From: JADJDM01 sp044352985 | GTDB taxonomy: Bacteria; Bacteroidota; Bacteroidia; B-17B0; Aurantibacillaceae | Assembly (NCBI GenBank): GCA_044352985.1 | Contig: JBILCU010000008.1 | Span: 119,169-183,168, forward strand | DNA: 64,000 bases | Direction: 5' to 3' | In this document: piece after piece, positions 36,453 through 45,533 of the stretch | Layout: each line of letters opens with the position of its first letter | Position numbering within the stretch: position 1 is the stretch's first letter | Program-made: the position numbers and the translations under genes | The notes under the pieces: generated by a model | Databases searched by the model: none | Told to the model about the DNA's origin: nothing | The model's input: the letters and a program-made list of their open reading frames with translations, nothing else

Positions 36453-37616
36453 ATGAAAATTCTTCATTGTGTAGAATCTTATTTTCCTTCAGTTGGCGGC
36501 ATGCAAGAAGTTGTAAAACAACTCAGTGAAAGACTTGTAAAATCAGGACATGAAGTCACAGTTGCTACACGTAAAATTACTGAACGTATTTCTAATGAAT
36601 TAAATGGAGTAAAGATTGAAGAATTTGACATCATCGGCAATCAGGTAAATGGATATAAAGGAAAAGATCAGTTTCGTTATCAAGAATATTTATTAAAAAA
36701 CGATTTTGATGTAATTACCTTTTTTGCTGCACAACAATGGGCAACTGATCTGGCATTAGAAATACTACCTCAGATTAGGGCAAAAAAAGTATCTGTTCCT
36801 ACAGGTTATTCAGGTTTTTTCCTAAGTCAATACAACAACTATTTTAAGGAAATGAAAACACATATTCATCATTATGATATGAATGTGTTTTTGAGCAATA
36901 ATTACAGAGATATAAATTTTGCCAGAGAAAATGGGGTACAAAAAATACTTGTCATACCAAATGGAGCAGCAGAGGATGAATTTACAGGCCCTAAAAAGCA
37001 TGATGTCCGACAAGAATTGAATATACCTAATAATTACAGTTTATTATTACATGTAGGTTCATATACTGGCATTAAGGGGCATGCCGATGCTATTCGAATT
37101 GTATTAGAGGCTAAGAATAAAAAAATAGCTTTATTGATGATAGGTAATGGATTTGAGAATATTTATTTATCAAAAAAGTTAAAACTTAAATTATTTTTAA
37201 ATAAAATCTTCGGTAGTAAAAAAATAATTTATAATTACTATGACAGGCAATTTACCATAGATGCATATCGACAAAGTGATTTGTTTTTATTTCCATCAAA
37301 CATTGAGTGTTCACCAATTGTTTTGTTTGAATGCGCAGCAGCTTCACTTCCTTTTTTAACTAATGATGTAGGTAATTCGGTAGAGATAGCATCCTGGACA
37401 AAAGGCGGAGAAATTTTGCCAACCACAATTGATAATGCAGGATATAGTTATGCCACAATTGATGAATCAGCAAAACAATTAGATGAGTTATTGAATAATA
37501 AAACGAAATTAAAGTTGATGGGGCTAAAAGCACATGAAATTTGGAAAAAAAAGTATTCCTGGGAAAAAATTACTGAGCAATACGAAAAGCTATACACATC
37601 TTTATTGGATAAATAA
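36453..37616 (+). CDS. GT4 family glycosyltransferase
   Basis: A retaining GT-B enzyme of 387 residues. The N-terminal Rossmann start MKILHCVESYFPSVGGMQEVVKQL has the GG acceptor-side motif. The C-terminal donor site includes LLLHVGSYTGIKGHADA and LFLFPSNIECSPIVLFECAAASLPFL, with the EX7E-type motif. It begins with ATG, 65 bp after the GT14 gene, and is followed at 15 bp by the fucosyltransferase. Confidence 0.9.
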   Translation: MKILHCVESYFPSVGGMQEVVKQLSERLVKSGHEVTVATRKITERISNELNGVKIEEFDIIGNQVNGYKGKDQFRYQEYLLKNDFDVITFFAAQQWATDLALEILPQIRAKKVSVPTGYSGFFLSQYNNYFKEMKTHIHHYDMNVFLSNNYRDINFARENGVQKILVIPNGAAEDEFTGPKKHDVRQELNIPNNYSLLLHVGSYTGIKGHADAIRIVLEAKNKKIALLMIGNGFENIYLSKKLKLKLFLNKIFGSKKIIYNYYDRQFTIDAYRQSDLFLFPSNIECSPIVLFECAAASLPFLTNDVGNSVEIASWTKGGEILPTTIDNAGYSYATIDESAKQLDELLNNKTKLKLMGLKAHEIWKKKYSWEKITEQYEKLYTSLLDK

Positions 37617-37631
37617 AAAGAATTTCAGAGA

Positions 37632-38510
37632 ATGATAGCAGTTAAATTAATGGGAGGATTAGGCAATCAGTTGTTTCAGTATGCTGCAGGTAAAGCACTT
37701 TCGTTAAAGCATAACACACAACTTTATATCGATACTACATTTTTGGAAGCCGATCCAAAAAATGCTTATACCAAAAGACAATATGAATTGGATTGCTTTG
37801 TTATTCAGGCTAAAAAACTTCCAACAGAAATGATAAAAAAGATTGAATTTCTTCAAGGAAAAAGTATACTCAATAATATCCGAAAAAGAATAGGGATTAA
37901 AGATTCAATTACAACTTACTTAGAACAAGGTCACCAATTCAATCATCAATTTAATTTATTAACAGATAACACTCATCTTACAGGATTTTGGCAAAGTGAA
38001 TTATACTTTAATTCCATATCAGATACAATAAGAAAAGAAATTACTGTAAAATCAGAATTTATAAACGGAATTGAACACTATATAGAATTATTAAAAAATT
38101 GCACAAGTGTTTCTTTACATGTAAGAAGAGGAGATTATATTAACTTAAAACACGCAAACGAATTTCATGGCACATGTAGTATTGAATATTATAAAAAAGC
38201 TTTGCTCATGATGAATGAAAAACATGAAAATCTTCAGGTAATTATTTTCTCAGATGATATAAAATGGTGCGAGGAAAATCTTCAAATTCAAAATAAAAAC
38301 AAATTCTATGTTCTTACTAATGCTGCAATAAAAGATTTATATCTAATGCAAAAATGCGATCATCACATAATTGCAAATAGTAGTTTCAGTTGGTGGGGAG
38401 CGTGGTTAAATGCAAAACCAAATAAAACGGTAATTGCTCCTGCAAAATGGTTTAATAGTAATGAAATCAATTCAAGTGATATTATACCCGATTCCTGGAT
38501 AAAGATATGA
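37632..38510 (+). CDS. GT11 family fucosyltransferase (alpha-1,2 type)
   Basis: A 292-residue inverting enzyme of family GT11, which moves fucose from GDP-fucose, usually onto galactose in alpha-1,2 linkage. The start MIAVKLMGGLGNQLFQYAAG, the VSLHVRRGDYI motif that binds GDP-fucose and the end NSSFSWWGAWLN are diagnostic. This suggests the exported glycan carries fucose or a similar deoxy sugar, although no GDP-fucose synthesis genes are in the window. Overlaps the next gene by 4 bp (ATGA). Confidence 0.93.
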   Translation: MIAVKLMGGLGNQLFQYAAGKALSLKHNTQLYIDTTFLEADPKNAYTKRQYELDCFVIQAKKLPTEMIKKIEFLQGKSILNNIRKRIGIKDSITTYLEQGHQFNHQFNLLTDNTHLTGFWQSELYFNSISDTIRKEITVKSEFINGIEHYIELLKNCTSVSLHVRRGDYINLKHANEFHGTCSIEYYKKALLMMNEKHENLQVIIFSDDIKWCEENLQIQNKNKFYVLTNAAIKDLYLMQKCDHHIIANSSFSWWGAWLNAKPNKTVIAPAKWFNSNEINSSDIIPDSWIKI

Positions 38511-40474
38511 GCCATCCCTCTCCTTTTATATCAGTAATAATGCCTGTTTATAACAGTGAAAGGTTTTTAAATCAAGCTATTGAAAGTGTTTTAGCTCAAA
38601 CTTACAAAAACTTTGAATTAATCATTATCAATGATGGCAGCACTGATAAATCTGAATCTGTGATTCAGTCGTTTTCAGACTCACGAATTAAGTATATTAA
38701 AAACGAAACAAATAGCGGAATTGTCTTTACACTAAACAAAGGTTTAGATGCCGCTAAAGGAGAATACATTGCTCGCATGGATGGGGATGATATTTGCCTG
38801 CCTCAGCGTTTTGAAAAACAGATTGAATACTTACTTTTAAACCCTGAAGTTAGCGTACTTGCTACCTTAATAAAAACAATCGACGAAAACAACTCTGTTC
38901 TAGGTTATTGGAACGATGATTTTAATAACGTAAGTGCTGAACAAATAGAAGTATTTATTACACGCTTAAATTGCATCGCTCATCCAAGTGTTATGATGAG
39001 GTCTTCTGTAGTGAAAAAATTTAAATATCAACGTTTTAAAAATTCCGAAGATTGGGGACTTTGGCTTCAGCTTTTATCTAAAGGGTATAAAATTGCAAAA
39101 CTCAACTCAACACTTTTACTTTATCGTATTCATACTAACAGTTTAAGTAATTCGCATACCAATAATCATATAAACAGAATTATTTCCTTTAAATGGAACT
39201 ATCTTAAATCACGTATTTTAAATTTAAGATTATCGAGTATTGAACTGTCTGTTTTTTTAGGTCTTTGTAAGGATATTTTTAAATTTAAAACACCACTTTT
39301 ATTTACACTATTTGTAAAATACAAGGAAACACGATTAATCGATTTAATACAACAATACCGTTCGTTTAAAAAAACATTTACTTCCACTCAAATTAAAAAA
39401 CATAAACTGTATCTCTTTTTTCCTTTTTATCATATTGGCGGAGCAGAAATTGTACATTCAGAAATTGTAAAAGCTGCTGAATCTAAAAAACCAATTGTAT
39501 TTTTCACAAGTAATTCTCTACCCTCCTACATTTTTGATGTCATCTCAAATCATTCAACTGTACTTAAAATTGATCAACTATTGGTTTGGCCATTTTTAAA
39601 AAAATGGACAATAAGTAAATTAGTTAATACCTTGCGTGCTGATTCAACTATCAAGTTATTTTCATCCAATTCTAAGTTTTATTACACCTTACTTAAATAT
39701 ATTCCTGAACATACAATTGCGATTGATCTTGTTCATGCCTTTATGCATCAACACGAGCCGGAGAGTTCAGAAAAATGGAGTTTACCGGTAGTAAATAAAC
39801 TCAAACATCGAATTGTAATTAATGAGAAGACACGTAAAGATTTTCAGGAATTGTATATCAAAAACAACATAAACAAAAAGTATTTAGATAGCATTAGATT
39901 GATTGCAAATTTTGTAGAAACTTCACCACAAACAGAAAAAAAGTATACCGAAAATTTCAATGTATTGTATGTTGGCCGCAACACACCAGAAAAAAGAGTA
40001 CCTTTAATTGCCCAAATTGCTAAGGAAGTCGCTCAATTTAATTCAAACATTAAATTTCATTTCGCTGGAGATGTGGCAGCTTCAATTTCAAATGAATATA
40101 AAGAGTATTGCATATTACATGGAGAAATTTCTGATAGAAATAAATTAAATGCAATTTATAATGATTGCCACCTTTTAATACTTGCATCAGAAAGAGAGGG
40201 TTTTCCATTGGTAATTATGGAAGCTATGATGAATGGGCTTGTTACAGTTTCAACAAATGTTGGAGGTATTTCTGATCATATTAATGATTCAAACGGAATT
40301 TTAATTGAAGACAATTCTGCCGAAGAGTTAAAGAAATCTTTCACAAATCATATTTTAAACTTAGCGAACGATAAAGTAAGTTGGAATAAAATGAGTGACA
40401 ATGCGTATAATTACGCCAAGAATAATTTTAGTAAAGAAAAATTTTACCAATTATATAACGAATTGTTTTCATAG
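38507..40474 (+). CDS. Fused GT2-GT4 bifunctional glycosyltransferase
   Basis: A 655-residue protein with two catalytic units. The N-terminal GT2 unit (about 1-250) shows PFISVIMPVYNSERFLNQAI, INDGSTDKSE and the DxD site ARMDGDDICLPQRF. A less conserved linker (about 250-290) leads to a GT4 unit (about 300-655), with HKLYLFFPFYHIGGAEIV, VLYVGRNTPEKRVPLI and LLILASEREGFPLVIMEAMM. It may add two successive sugars. Compare the GT2 and GT4 genes at 43501-45384, which lie in one frame separated by a single stop codon. Confidence 0.9.
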   Translation: MSHPSPFISVIMPVYNSERFLNQAIESVLAQTYKNFELIIINDGSTDKSESVIQSFSDSRIKYIKNETNSGIVFTLNKGLDAAKGEYIARMDGDDICLPQRFEKQIEYLLLNPEVSVLATLIKTIDENNSVLGYWNDDFNNVSAEQIEVFITRLNCIAHPSVMMRSSVVKKFKYQRFKNSEDWGLWLQLLSKGYKIAKLNSTLLLYRIHTNSLSNSHTNNHINRIISFKWNYLKSRILNLRLSSIELSVFLGLCKDIFKFKTPLLFTLFVKYKETRLIDLIQQYRSFKKTFTSTQIKKHKLYLFFPFYHIGGAEIVHSEIVKAAESKKPIVFFTSNSLPSYIFDVISNHSTVLKIDQLLVWPFLKKWTISKLVNTLRADSTIKLFSSNSKFYYTLLKYIPEHTIAIDLVHAFMHQHEPESSEKWSLPVVNKLKHRIVINEKTRKDFQELYIKNNINKKYLDSIRLIANFVETSPQTEKKYTENFNVLYVGRNTPEKRVPLIAQIAKEVAQFNSNIKFHFAGDVAASISNEYKEYCILHGEISDRNKLNAIYNDCHLLILASEREGFPLVIMEAMMNGLVTVSTNVGGISDHINDSNGILIEDNSAEELKKSFTNHILNLANDKVSWNKMSDNAYNYAKNNFSKEKFYQLYNELFS

Positions 40475-40476
40475 TT

Positions 40477-41259
40477 ATGGATTATAAGCAACTCTTTAAA
40501 GATATTGTTACTTTAAACCTTAAACCATTCAGGGTTCGTTATTATAAAGTGATTGCTCGAGTAAAACGTTTTTTATTCGTACATAAAAAATATAATCCTT
40601 CCGATTTTAAAAATATTCCCATTATTATTAATAATAGAAACAGATATACTTACTTATTGAAATTAATTTCCTGGCTGGAGGTAAATGGTTACAAAAACAT
40701 TTACATAATTGATAATGCTTCTACTTATGAACCATTAATAAAATTCTATAATCAAACCTCATATAAAGTATTTTACCTTTCAGAAAATGTTGGTCACTTA
40801 TCATTATGGAAAACTGGAGTTATAAAAAATTTCGAAAAAGATTATTATGTTTATACTGATCCAGATGTAGTACCAACTGACAATTGTCCTGATAATGTTT
40901 TAGAATATTTTTTCTCAATTCTTAACCAACATTCTAACATTGAAAAAGTTGGCTTTGGGCTAAAAATAGATGATTTACCCGATTGTTATTTAGATAAAGA
41001 AAAAGTAATAAGTTGGGAATCTAAATTTTGGACTAAATCAATTCAAAAAGAAGTATATGATGCTGCAATAGATACCACATTTGCTTTATACAAACCTTTC
41101 ACAAACGGTTTAAATTATGTGCAAAATTCATTAAGGACAGGCGGTAATTATCAATTGCATCATTTACCATGGTACGAAGACAGCAACCATCCAAGTGAAG
41201 AAAATCTATATTACAAAAACAACATTAAACAAGGTTCATCTCACTGGATTATTAAGTAA
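40477..41259 (+). CDS. Glycosyltransferase-like protein of the GT-A fold
   Basis: A 260-residue protein lying 2 bp after the fused GT. IPIIINNRNRYTYLLKLISW and IYIIDNASTYEPLIKFY match the GT2-like nucleotide-binding start. A DxD equivalent is in YVYTDPDVVPTDNCP. The C-terminal part contains HLPWYEDSNHPSEENLYYK, seen in GT2-like proteins of bacterial glycan clusters. No membrane helix is evident. Donor and acceptor unknown. Confidence 0.78.
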   Translation: MDYKQLFKDIVTLNLKPFRVRYYKVIARVKRFLFVHKKYNPSDFKNIPIIINNRNRYTYLLKLISWLEVNGYKNIYIIDNASTYEPLIKFYNQTSYKVFYLSENVGHLSLWKTGVIKNFEKDYYVYTDPDVVPTDNCPDNVLEYFFSILNQHSNIEKVGFGLKIDDLPDCYLDKEKVISWESKFWTKSIQKEVYDAAIDTTFALYKPFTNGLNYVQNSLRTGGNYQLHHLPWYEDSNHPSEENLYYKNNIKQGSSHWIIK

Positions 41260-41264
41260 TATTT

Positions 41265-42539
41265 ATGTTGTATAGTGAACATAAAAATAATGACAGTTGG
41301 TTAGCGAAAGTTAAAAATTATACAACTAATCATCTATTTATTTTAACCTTAGTAATCACAATTGTATCTTTATTCTACAGAAGACCAGATCCTTTTTTTA
41401 ATCCGCATTTCTGGGCAGAAGAAGGTCTTGTATTTTATGCTGAAGCATATCAAGATGGTTGGAAAAGCTTATTTAATACATGCGCCGGATATTTTCACGT
41501 GTATCCTCGTTTAATTGCCAATATTGCCATTCAAACTAATTTGCCATTACATTTCGCACCTATTCTTTTTTCTGCTTCTTGTCTATTAATTATTTTTTTA
41601 TTGATTCTTTATGTTTGGAAAAGATTGCCATTTTCAGAAATGCAACGTTTTTTTATTGCAATAACATTAGTAATGATACCCTTGCAAGCAGAAGTATTCA
41701 TGAATCTAACAAACATTCAGTGGTGTATGGTGTTTTTTCCACTTATAATTTTTTCAAATTTAAAACAAGGTGATAAAATCTTCATTACCATATTAGACAT
41801 CATATTAATCTTATTTTCTGCATTTACAGGACCTAATTTTGTAGTTCTGCTGCCTTTGTTTTTATTGCTTTTACTATTAAACCGTAAAGAATTAATCAGG
41901 AATAAATTATTTTCTATTTTAATAATTTCTGGAATGATTGCAGGGTGTATTGGCATTTATTTTTTAAAGCTTCATGGATCTGTAAGTCGAACAGAGGGCT
42001 CGTTTGATTTAAGCAATAAAGGTTTCATACAGTATTTATTTGTTCAATTTTATTATCTCATAATTGGAAAATTTGCATTTCGAATTCCATTAATGTTAAT
42101 GATAGCTGGACTTTTACTTGTGTTAACTTTTTATTTCACATTAATTAAATGGCTTTTAAAAAATAAAGAGAGAAAATTTGAATGGATATTACTTGCAGCA
42201 AACATATTATTTATTGCTACCACTTTAGTTGCTTATCGAAGCGAGCCCGAATTACTTTCTCCATATTACAGAGGGGTTAGAAATTTTTATATACCTTCAG
42301 TAACAATAGTTTGGTTATTAATCAGGTATATGGAATTCAATAAAAAATCAAACATAATTGTTTCATTACTATTTATTTTTTTTACGTTGGAAACAATTGT
42401 GTTTGTAGGAAGATTTAAAATAGATGCCCCTGATTTAAAAGTTTACGAACAACAATTAATTACAAATCAACATGTAGAAGTACCAATATTACCTGAAGGC
42501 TGGAAAATGAAATTAATAAAAAAGGAGACCCATGAATAG
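41265..42539 (+). CDS. Polytopic membrane protein, possible GT-C-type glycosyltransferase
   Basis: A 424-residue protein with about nine to eleven membrane helices. The early loop after the first helix, RPDPFFNPHFWAEEGLVFYAEAY, carries paired acidic residues (EE) where GT-C enzymes have their catalytic acid. The C-terminal tail (about 385-424) is soluble. No Wzx or Wzy signature is visible. It may add a sugar from a polyprenyl-linked donor, but this is inference. It overlaps the next gene by 8 bp. Confidence 0.6.
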   Translation: MLYSEHKNNDSWLAKVKNYTTNHLFILTLVITIVSLFYRRPDPFFNPHFWAEEGLVFYAEAYQDGWKSLFNTCAGYFHVYPRLIANIAIQTNLPLHFAPILFSASCLLIIFLLILYVWKRLPFSEMQRFFIAITLVMIPLQAEVFMNLTNIQWCMVFFPLIIFSNLKQGDKIFITILDIILILFSAFTGPNFVVLLPLFLLLLLLNRKELIRNKLFSILIISGMIAGCIGIYFLKLHGSVSRTEGSFDLSNKGFIQYLFVQFYYLIIGKFAFRIPLMLMIAGLLLVLTFYFTLIKWLLKNKERKFEWILLAANILFIATTLVAYRSEPELLSPYYRGVRNFYIPSVTIVWLLIRYMEFNKKSNIIVSLLFIFFTLETIVFVGRFKIDAPDLKVYEQQLITNQHVEVPILPEGWKMKLIKKETHE

Positions 42540-43518
42540 CCCTTTAGTAAGCATTTGCATACCTACTTATAATGGAGAAAAATACTTGAAAGAATGTTTA
42601 GATTCATGTATTGATCAAACCTTCAAAAGCTACGAAATTATTATTTGTGATGATTGCTCTAGCGATGGAACAATTAAAATTATTGAAGAGTATGCAAAAA
42701 TATTTCCTCAAATTATATTATTTCAAAATGATGGAAATTTAGGTTTAGTAGGGAATTGGAATCGATGCATTCATCACTCCAATGGAGAATGGATAAAGTT
42801 TGTATTTCAAGATGATTACATTACTAAGGATTGCCTAGATAAATTTGTACAAAAAATTAATGATTCGACTCAATTAATTGTTTGTAAACGAAATTTTAAA
42901 CTGCCTCATAATCCAACTGCTGATTTTGTAAATTATTACACCAATGTAGTTAGAACTTTAGAAAACACTACAGCTTTTAAAGGAAATATATTTTCTCCTG
43001 AATTAATTTCGAAAATAGCTATTGAAAATATATGCTTAAATTTTATTGGTGAACCTAGTCTTATTTTTTTCAGAAAAAACATTACTAAGCAAGTATCTAA
43101 CTTTAATCCATCTTTAAAACAAATATGTGATTTAGAATTTACATTAAGGATTGCTAGCAAATACGGGCTCACTTACTTGAGGGAACAATTATGCACTTTT
43201 AGAATTCATCAAAATTCAACAACCAGCAAAAATGTAGATGAAAAATATTTTGAAATTCATTACCTAGAACCCATCTTATTTTCTCATGAATTATTATACA
43301 ATAACAATTTTGAATCACTAAGATCTCATCTAAATCTATTTCAAAAATTTAAACTAAACCTTTATTTTAGGATTAAAACGCACAGAGCATATGAAGTAAA
43401 TTTAAAAGAGAAAAGGGAACATTTTTTATTTACCGATGAAAATAAAGAGTTCAAAAAGATACTTGATTATAAAAAAGGAAACGTTTTAATTAAATTTATT
43501 TCAGCTATTCTCAATTAA
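42532..43518 (+). CDS. GT2 family glycosyltransferase
   Basis: A 328-residue inverting enzyme: PLVSICIPTYNGEKYLKECL, ICDDCSSDGTIKII, and FVFQDDYITKDCLDKF as the DxD-like region. The ATG at 42532 lies inside the end of the preceding membrane-protein gene, so the two are translationally linked. Its 3' end overlaps the convergent minus-strand GT4 gene by 18 bp. Last gene of the long plus-strand run. Confidence 0.88.
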   Translation: MNSPLVSICIPTYNGEKYLKECLDSCIDQTFKSYEIIICDDCSSDGTIKIIEEYAKIFPQIILFQNDGNLGLVGNWNRCIHHSNGEWIKFVFQDDYITKDCLDKFVQKINDSTQLIVCKRNFKLPHNPTADFVNYYTNVVRTLENTTAFKGNIFSPELISKIAIENICLNFIGEPSLIFFRKNITKQVSNFNPSLKQICDLEFTLRIASKYGLTYLREQLCTFRIHQNSTTSKNVDEKYFEIHYLEPILFSHELLYNNNFESLRSHLNLFQKFKLNLYFRIKTHRAYEVNLKEKREHFLFTDENKEFKKILDYKKGNVLIKFISAILN

Positions 43519-44631
43519 TCTTAAAAATTGATTTGTATATGAACTCCAGGTAAAATCCTTTACTTTTTCATGGGCATTATTCATCATCTCAATTTGCTTT
43601 TCGGATGAATTATTTAAGATTATTTCAATTTTGAAAATTAAATCTTTTATGTTTTTTGGTTCTACATAAAAACCAAAATCAATATCATCACCATATGTTT
43701 TTATAAATTCTTGATATGGCGATGTGATAACGGGTGTTAAAAAATACATTGCTTCAGTCATTGCTGAAAAAGCTCCCCAATTAGGATTTGTATTAATAAT
43801 TACTCTCGCCTCTGAAATTAAATTATAATAAAGTTCATTTTCAATTGTATTACCCTTATTTAAATAACCATGGTAATACAATCCTGGGAAATTAATTCCT
43901 ACTTCAGCATCAATTAAGCCTATAATATGTAATTCTGCTTTTATATTTAATTGTTTAAAAGCGTTTATTAAATCTATTGCGCCTTGCAAATATTTTTTAT
44001 TACCGATAAAAAGTATTTTGTTACTTTTTATTTTTTCAGCAATTAGATTAAATCTATTTAGTTTATAATTACAATTAATTACATTCCCTAAATAATACTG
44101 ATTTTTATTGTTGTACTGTTTTAAATTAAACTCATGAGATTTAGGAAATAAACTTAAAACCATATCTGATGTTTCAATGTTATCTTTCTCCTTGTTTAAG
44201 GCATATTGCTCAAACCAAAATGGTTTTCTTTTTAAAAAATTCGAAATAAAATAAAGGTAGGTCCAATCACCAAACAGAATTATTTTCTTCCCATTTATTT
44301 TAGGAATACTGAAGCTAAAAGATAAAAATAGTAAGTGCTGCGAACTTGGAAAATTAATGATTGCAGACTTAATTTTACGTTTTGTTAAATAATAATTTAA
44401 TCTAGAACGAAAATAAGTGTGATTAGAATTTTTATTGAACAGTTTTAAAAAAACATAATAGGTATACTTATATATTTTACTTATTAGTTTATTCTCTTCT
44501 AGGTTTACTCTATTTACCTTTATGTTTTTTTCTATAAGGGTTTTGGTAAAAAAATAAGGCACATTTGACCATGTTTTTATTTCATTTGAATCACCAATGG
44601 TAAAAACGGTTATTTCCTTAACTTGCTTCAA
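43501..44631 (-). CDS. GT4-like glycosyltransferase, in frame with the upstream GT2 gene
   Basis: A 376-residue GT-B-type protein. The donor-site half includes NKILFIGNKKYLQGAIDLIN, AELHIIGLID and WGAFSAMTEAMYFLTPVITS, where the E of the TEAM-like segment matches the GT4 catalytic region. The only possible start next to the conserved N-terminus is TTG at 44631, immediately after the TAA stop of the GT2 gene and in the same frame. It could be a tightly coupled second gene or the downstream half of a split GT2-GT4 fusion. Strongly AT-rich codon use. Confidence 0.8.
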   Translation of the reverse strand: MKQVKEITVFTIGDSNEIKTWSNVPYFFTKTLIEKNIKVNRVNLEENKLISKIYKYTYYVFLKLFNKNSNHTYFRSRLNYYLTKRKIKSAIINFPSSQHLLFLSFSFSIPKINGKKIILFGDWTYLYFISNFLKRKPFWFEQYALNKEKDNIETSDMVLSLFPKSHEFNLKQYNNKNQYYLGNVINCNYKLNRFNLIAEKIKSNKILFIGNKKYLQGAIDLINAFKQLNIKAELHIIGLIDAEVGINFPGLYYHGYLNKGNTIENELYYNLISEARVIINTNPNWGAFSAMTEAMYFLTPVITSPYQEFIKTYGDDIDFGFYVEPKNIKDLIFKIEIILNNSSEKQIEMMNNAHEKVKDFTWSSYTNQFLRLIENS

Positions 44632-45384
44632 TTAGTTGACAAATTTTCTTTTTAATATTCTCAACCTAAGTACTAAACTTAATTTTGAAAATAGTTTACA
44701 ACCATATAGTTTAGCAATTTCTAATTGTTCAATTAAAAAACGAGCATCTTTACTTCCTGATTTAGATTCTTCATAATATCTAAATTGAGCAACTACAGCA
44801 TTTACCTTCACTACTTTTCCATAATTTTTTAAAATTCTCAAAATGTATTCATAATCAAAGGCAAAGCGATAACTTTTTAATGGCCCTATTTTATTTGTAA
44901 ATGCAGTTCTAAAAAAAGATCCAGGTTGAGTAATAGATGCGTCGGTTGTTGTAAGTGAAGCTAAAGATATTTCACCACTTGTTCTTTCATCTAAAATTTT
45001 TCCGGCAACATCAATAGTATTAATGTTTCCATAAATATAGTCAACCTCATTGTCTGCCAAATAATCAACTATCTTAAAAAAACCATTAAAATCAATTAAA
45101 TCATCCGTATTAAGCCAAGTCCAGTAGTTACCTGTAACATGATTTAACCCTTTATTTATTGCATCAAACTGTCCATTATCTTGCTCAATTTTTAGGACAT
45201 CAATAAATGATTCGTATTTTTTAATGATGTTTTGAACATTTTCATTAGAAAGATTATCATAAACAATAATTTCTATTGCTATTTTTTTATCATAACTTCT
45301 ATTTTTTAAGTCGACAACATTCTTTAGTGTTTGTTCAATAAATCTATCTTGATTGTATGAAGGTATGATGATGGAAAATTTCAT
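44632..45384 (-). CDS. GT2 family glycosyltransferase
   Basis: A 250-residue enzyme beginning MKFSIIIPSYNQDRFIEQTL, with VYDNLSNENVQNI and WTWLNTDDLID as the DxD site, then DASITQPGSFFRTAF typical of this GT2 subgroup. It is full length for the catalytic domain alone. It reads minus, opposite to the main cluster, together with the GT4 gene that follows its single TAA stop in the same frame. Confidence 0.88.
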   Translation of the reverse strand: MKFSIIIPSYNQDRFIEQTLKNVVDLKNRSYDKKIAIEIIVYDNLSNENVQNIIKKYESFIDVLKIEQDNGQFDAINKGLNHVTGNYWTWLNTDDLIDFNGFFKIVDYLADNEVDYIYGNINTIDVAGKILDERTSGEISLASLTTTDASITQPGSFFRTAFTNKIGPLKSYRFAFDYEYILRILKNYGKVVKVNAVVAQFRYYEESKSGSKDARFLIEQLEIAKLYGCKLFSKLSLVLRLRILKRKFVN

Positions 45385-45533
45385 TATTTGGCAAATATAA
45401 ATATTTTGAATGTTTTATTTAGAACATTAATTAAGCTAAAACCTGTAGTCATTTTTAAATCTTAATCAACACGTATTAAGTATAAAATAAGTAATGATGA
45501 AAATGCTAATTAATAATTTATAATTTTACAAAA

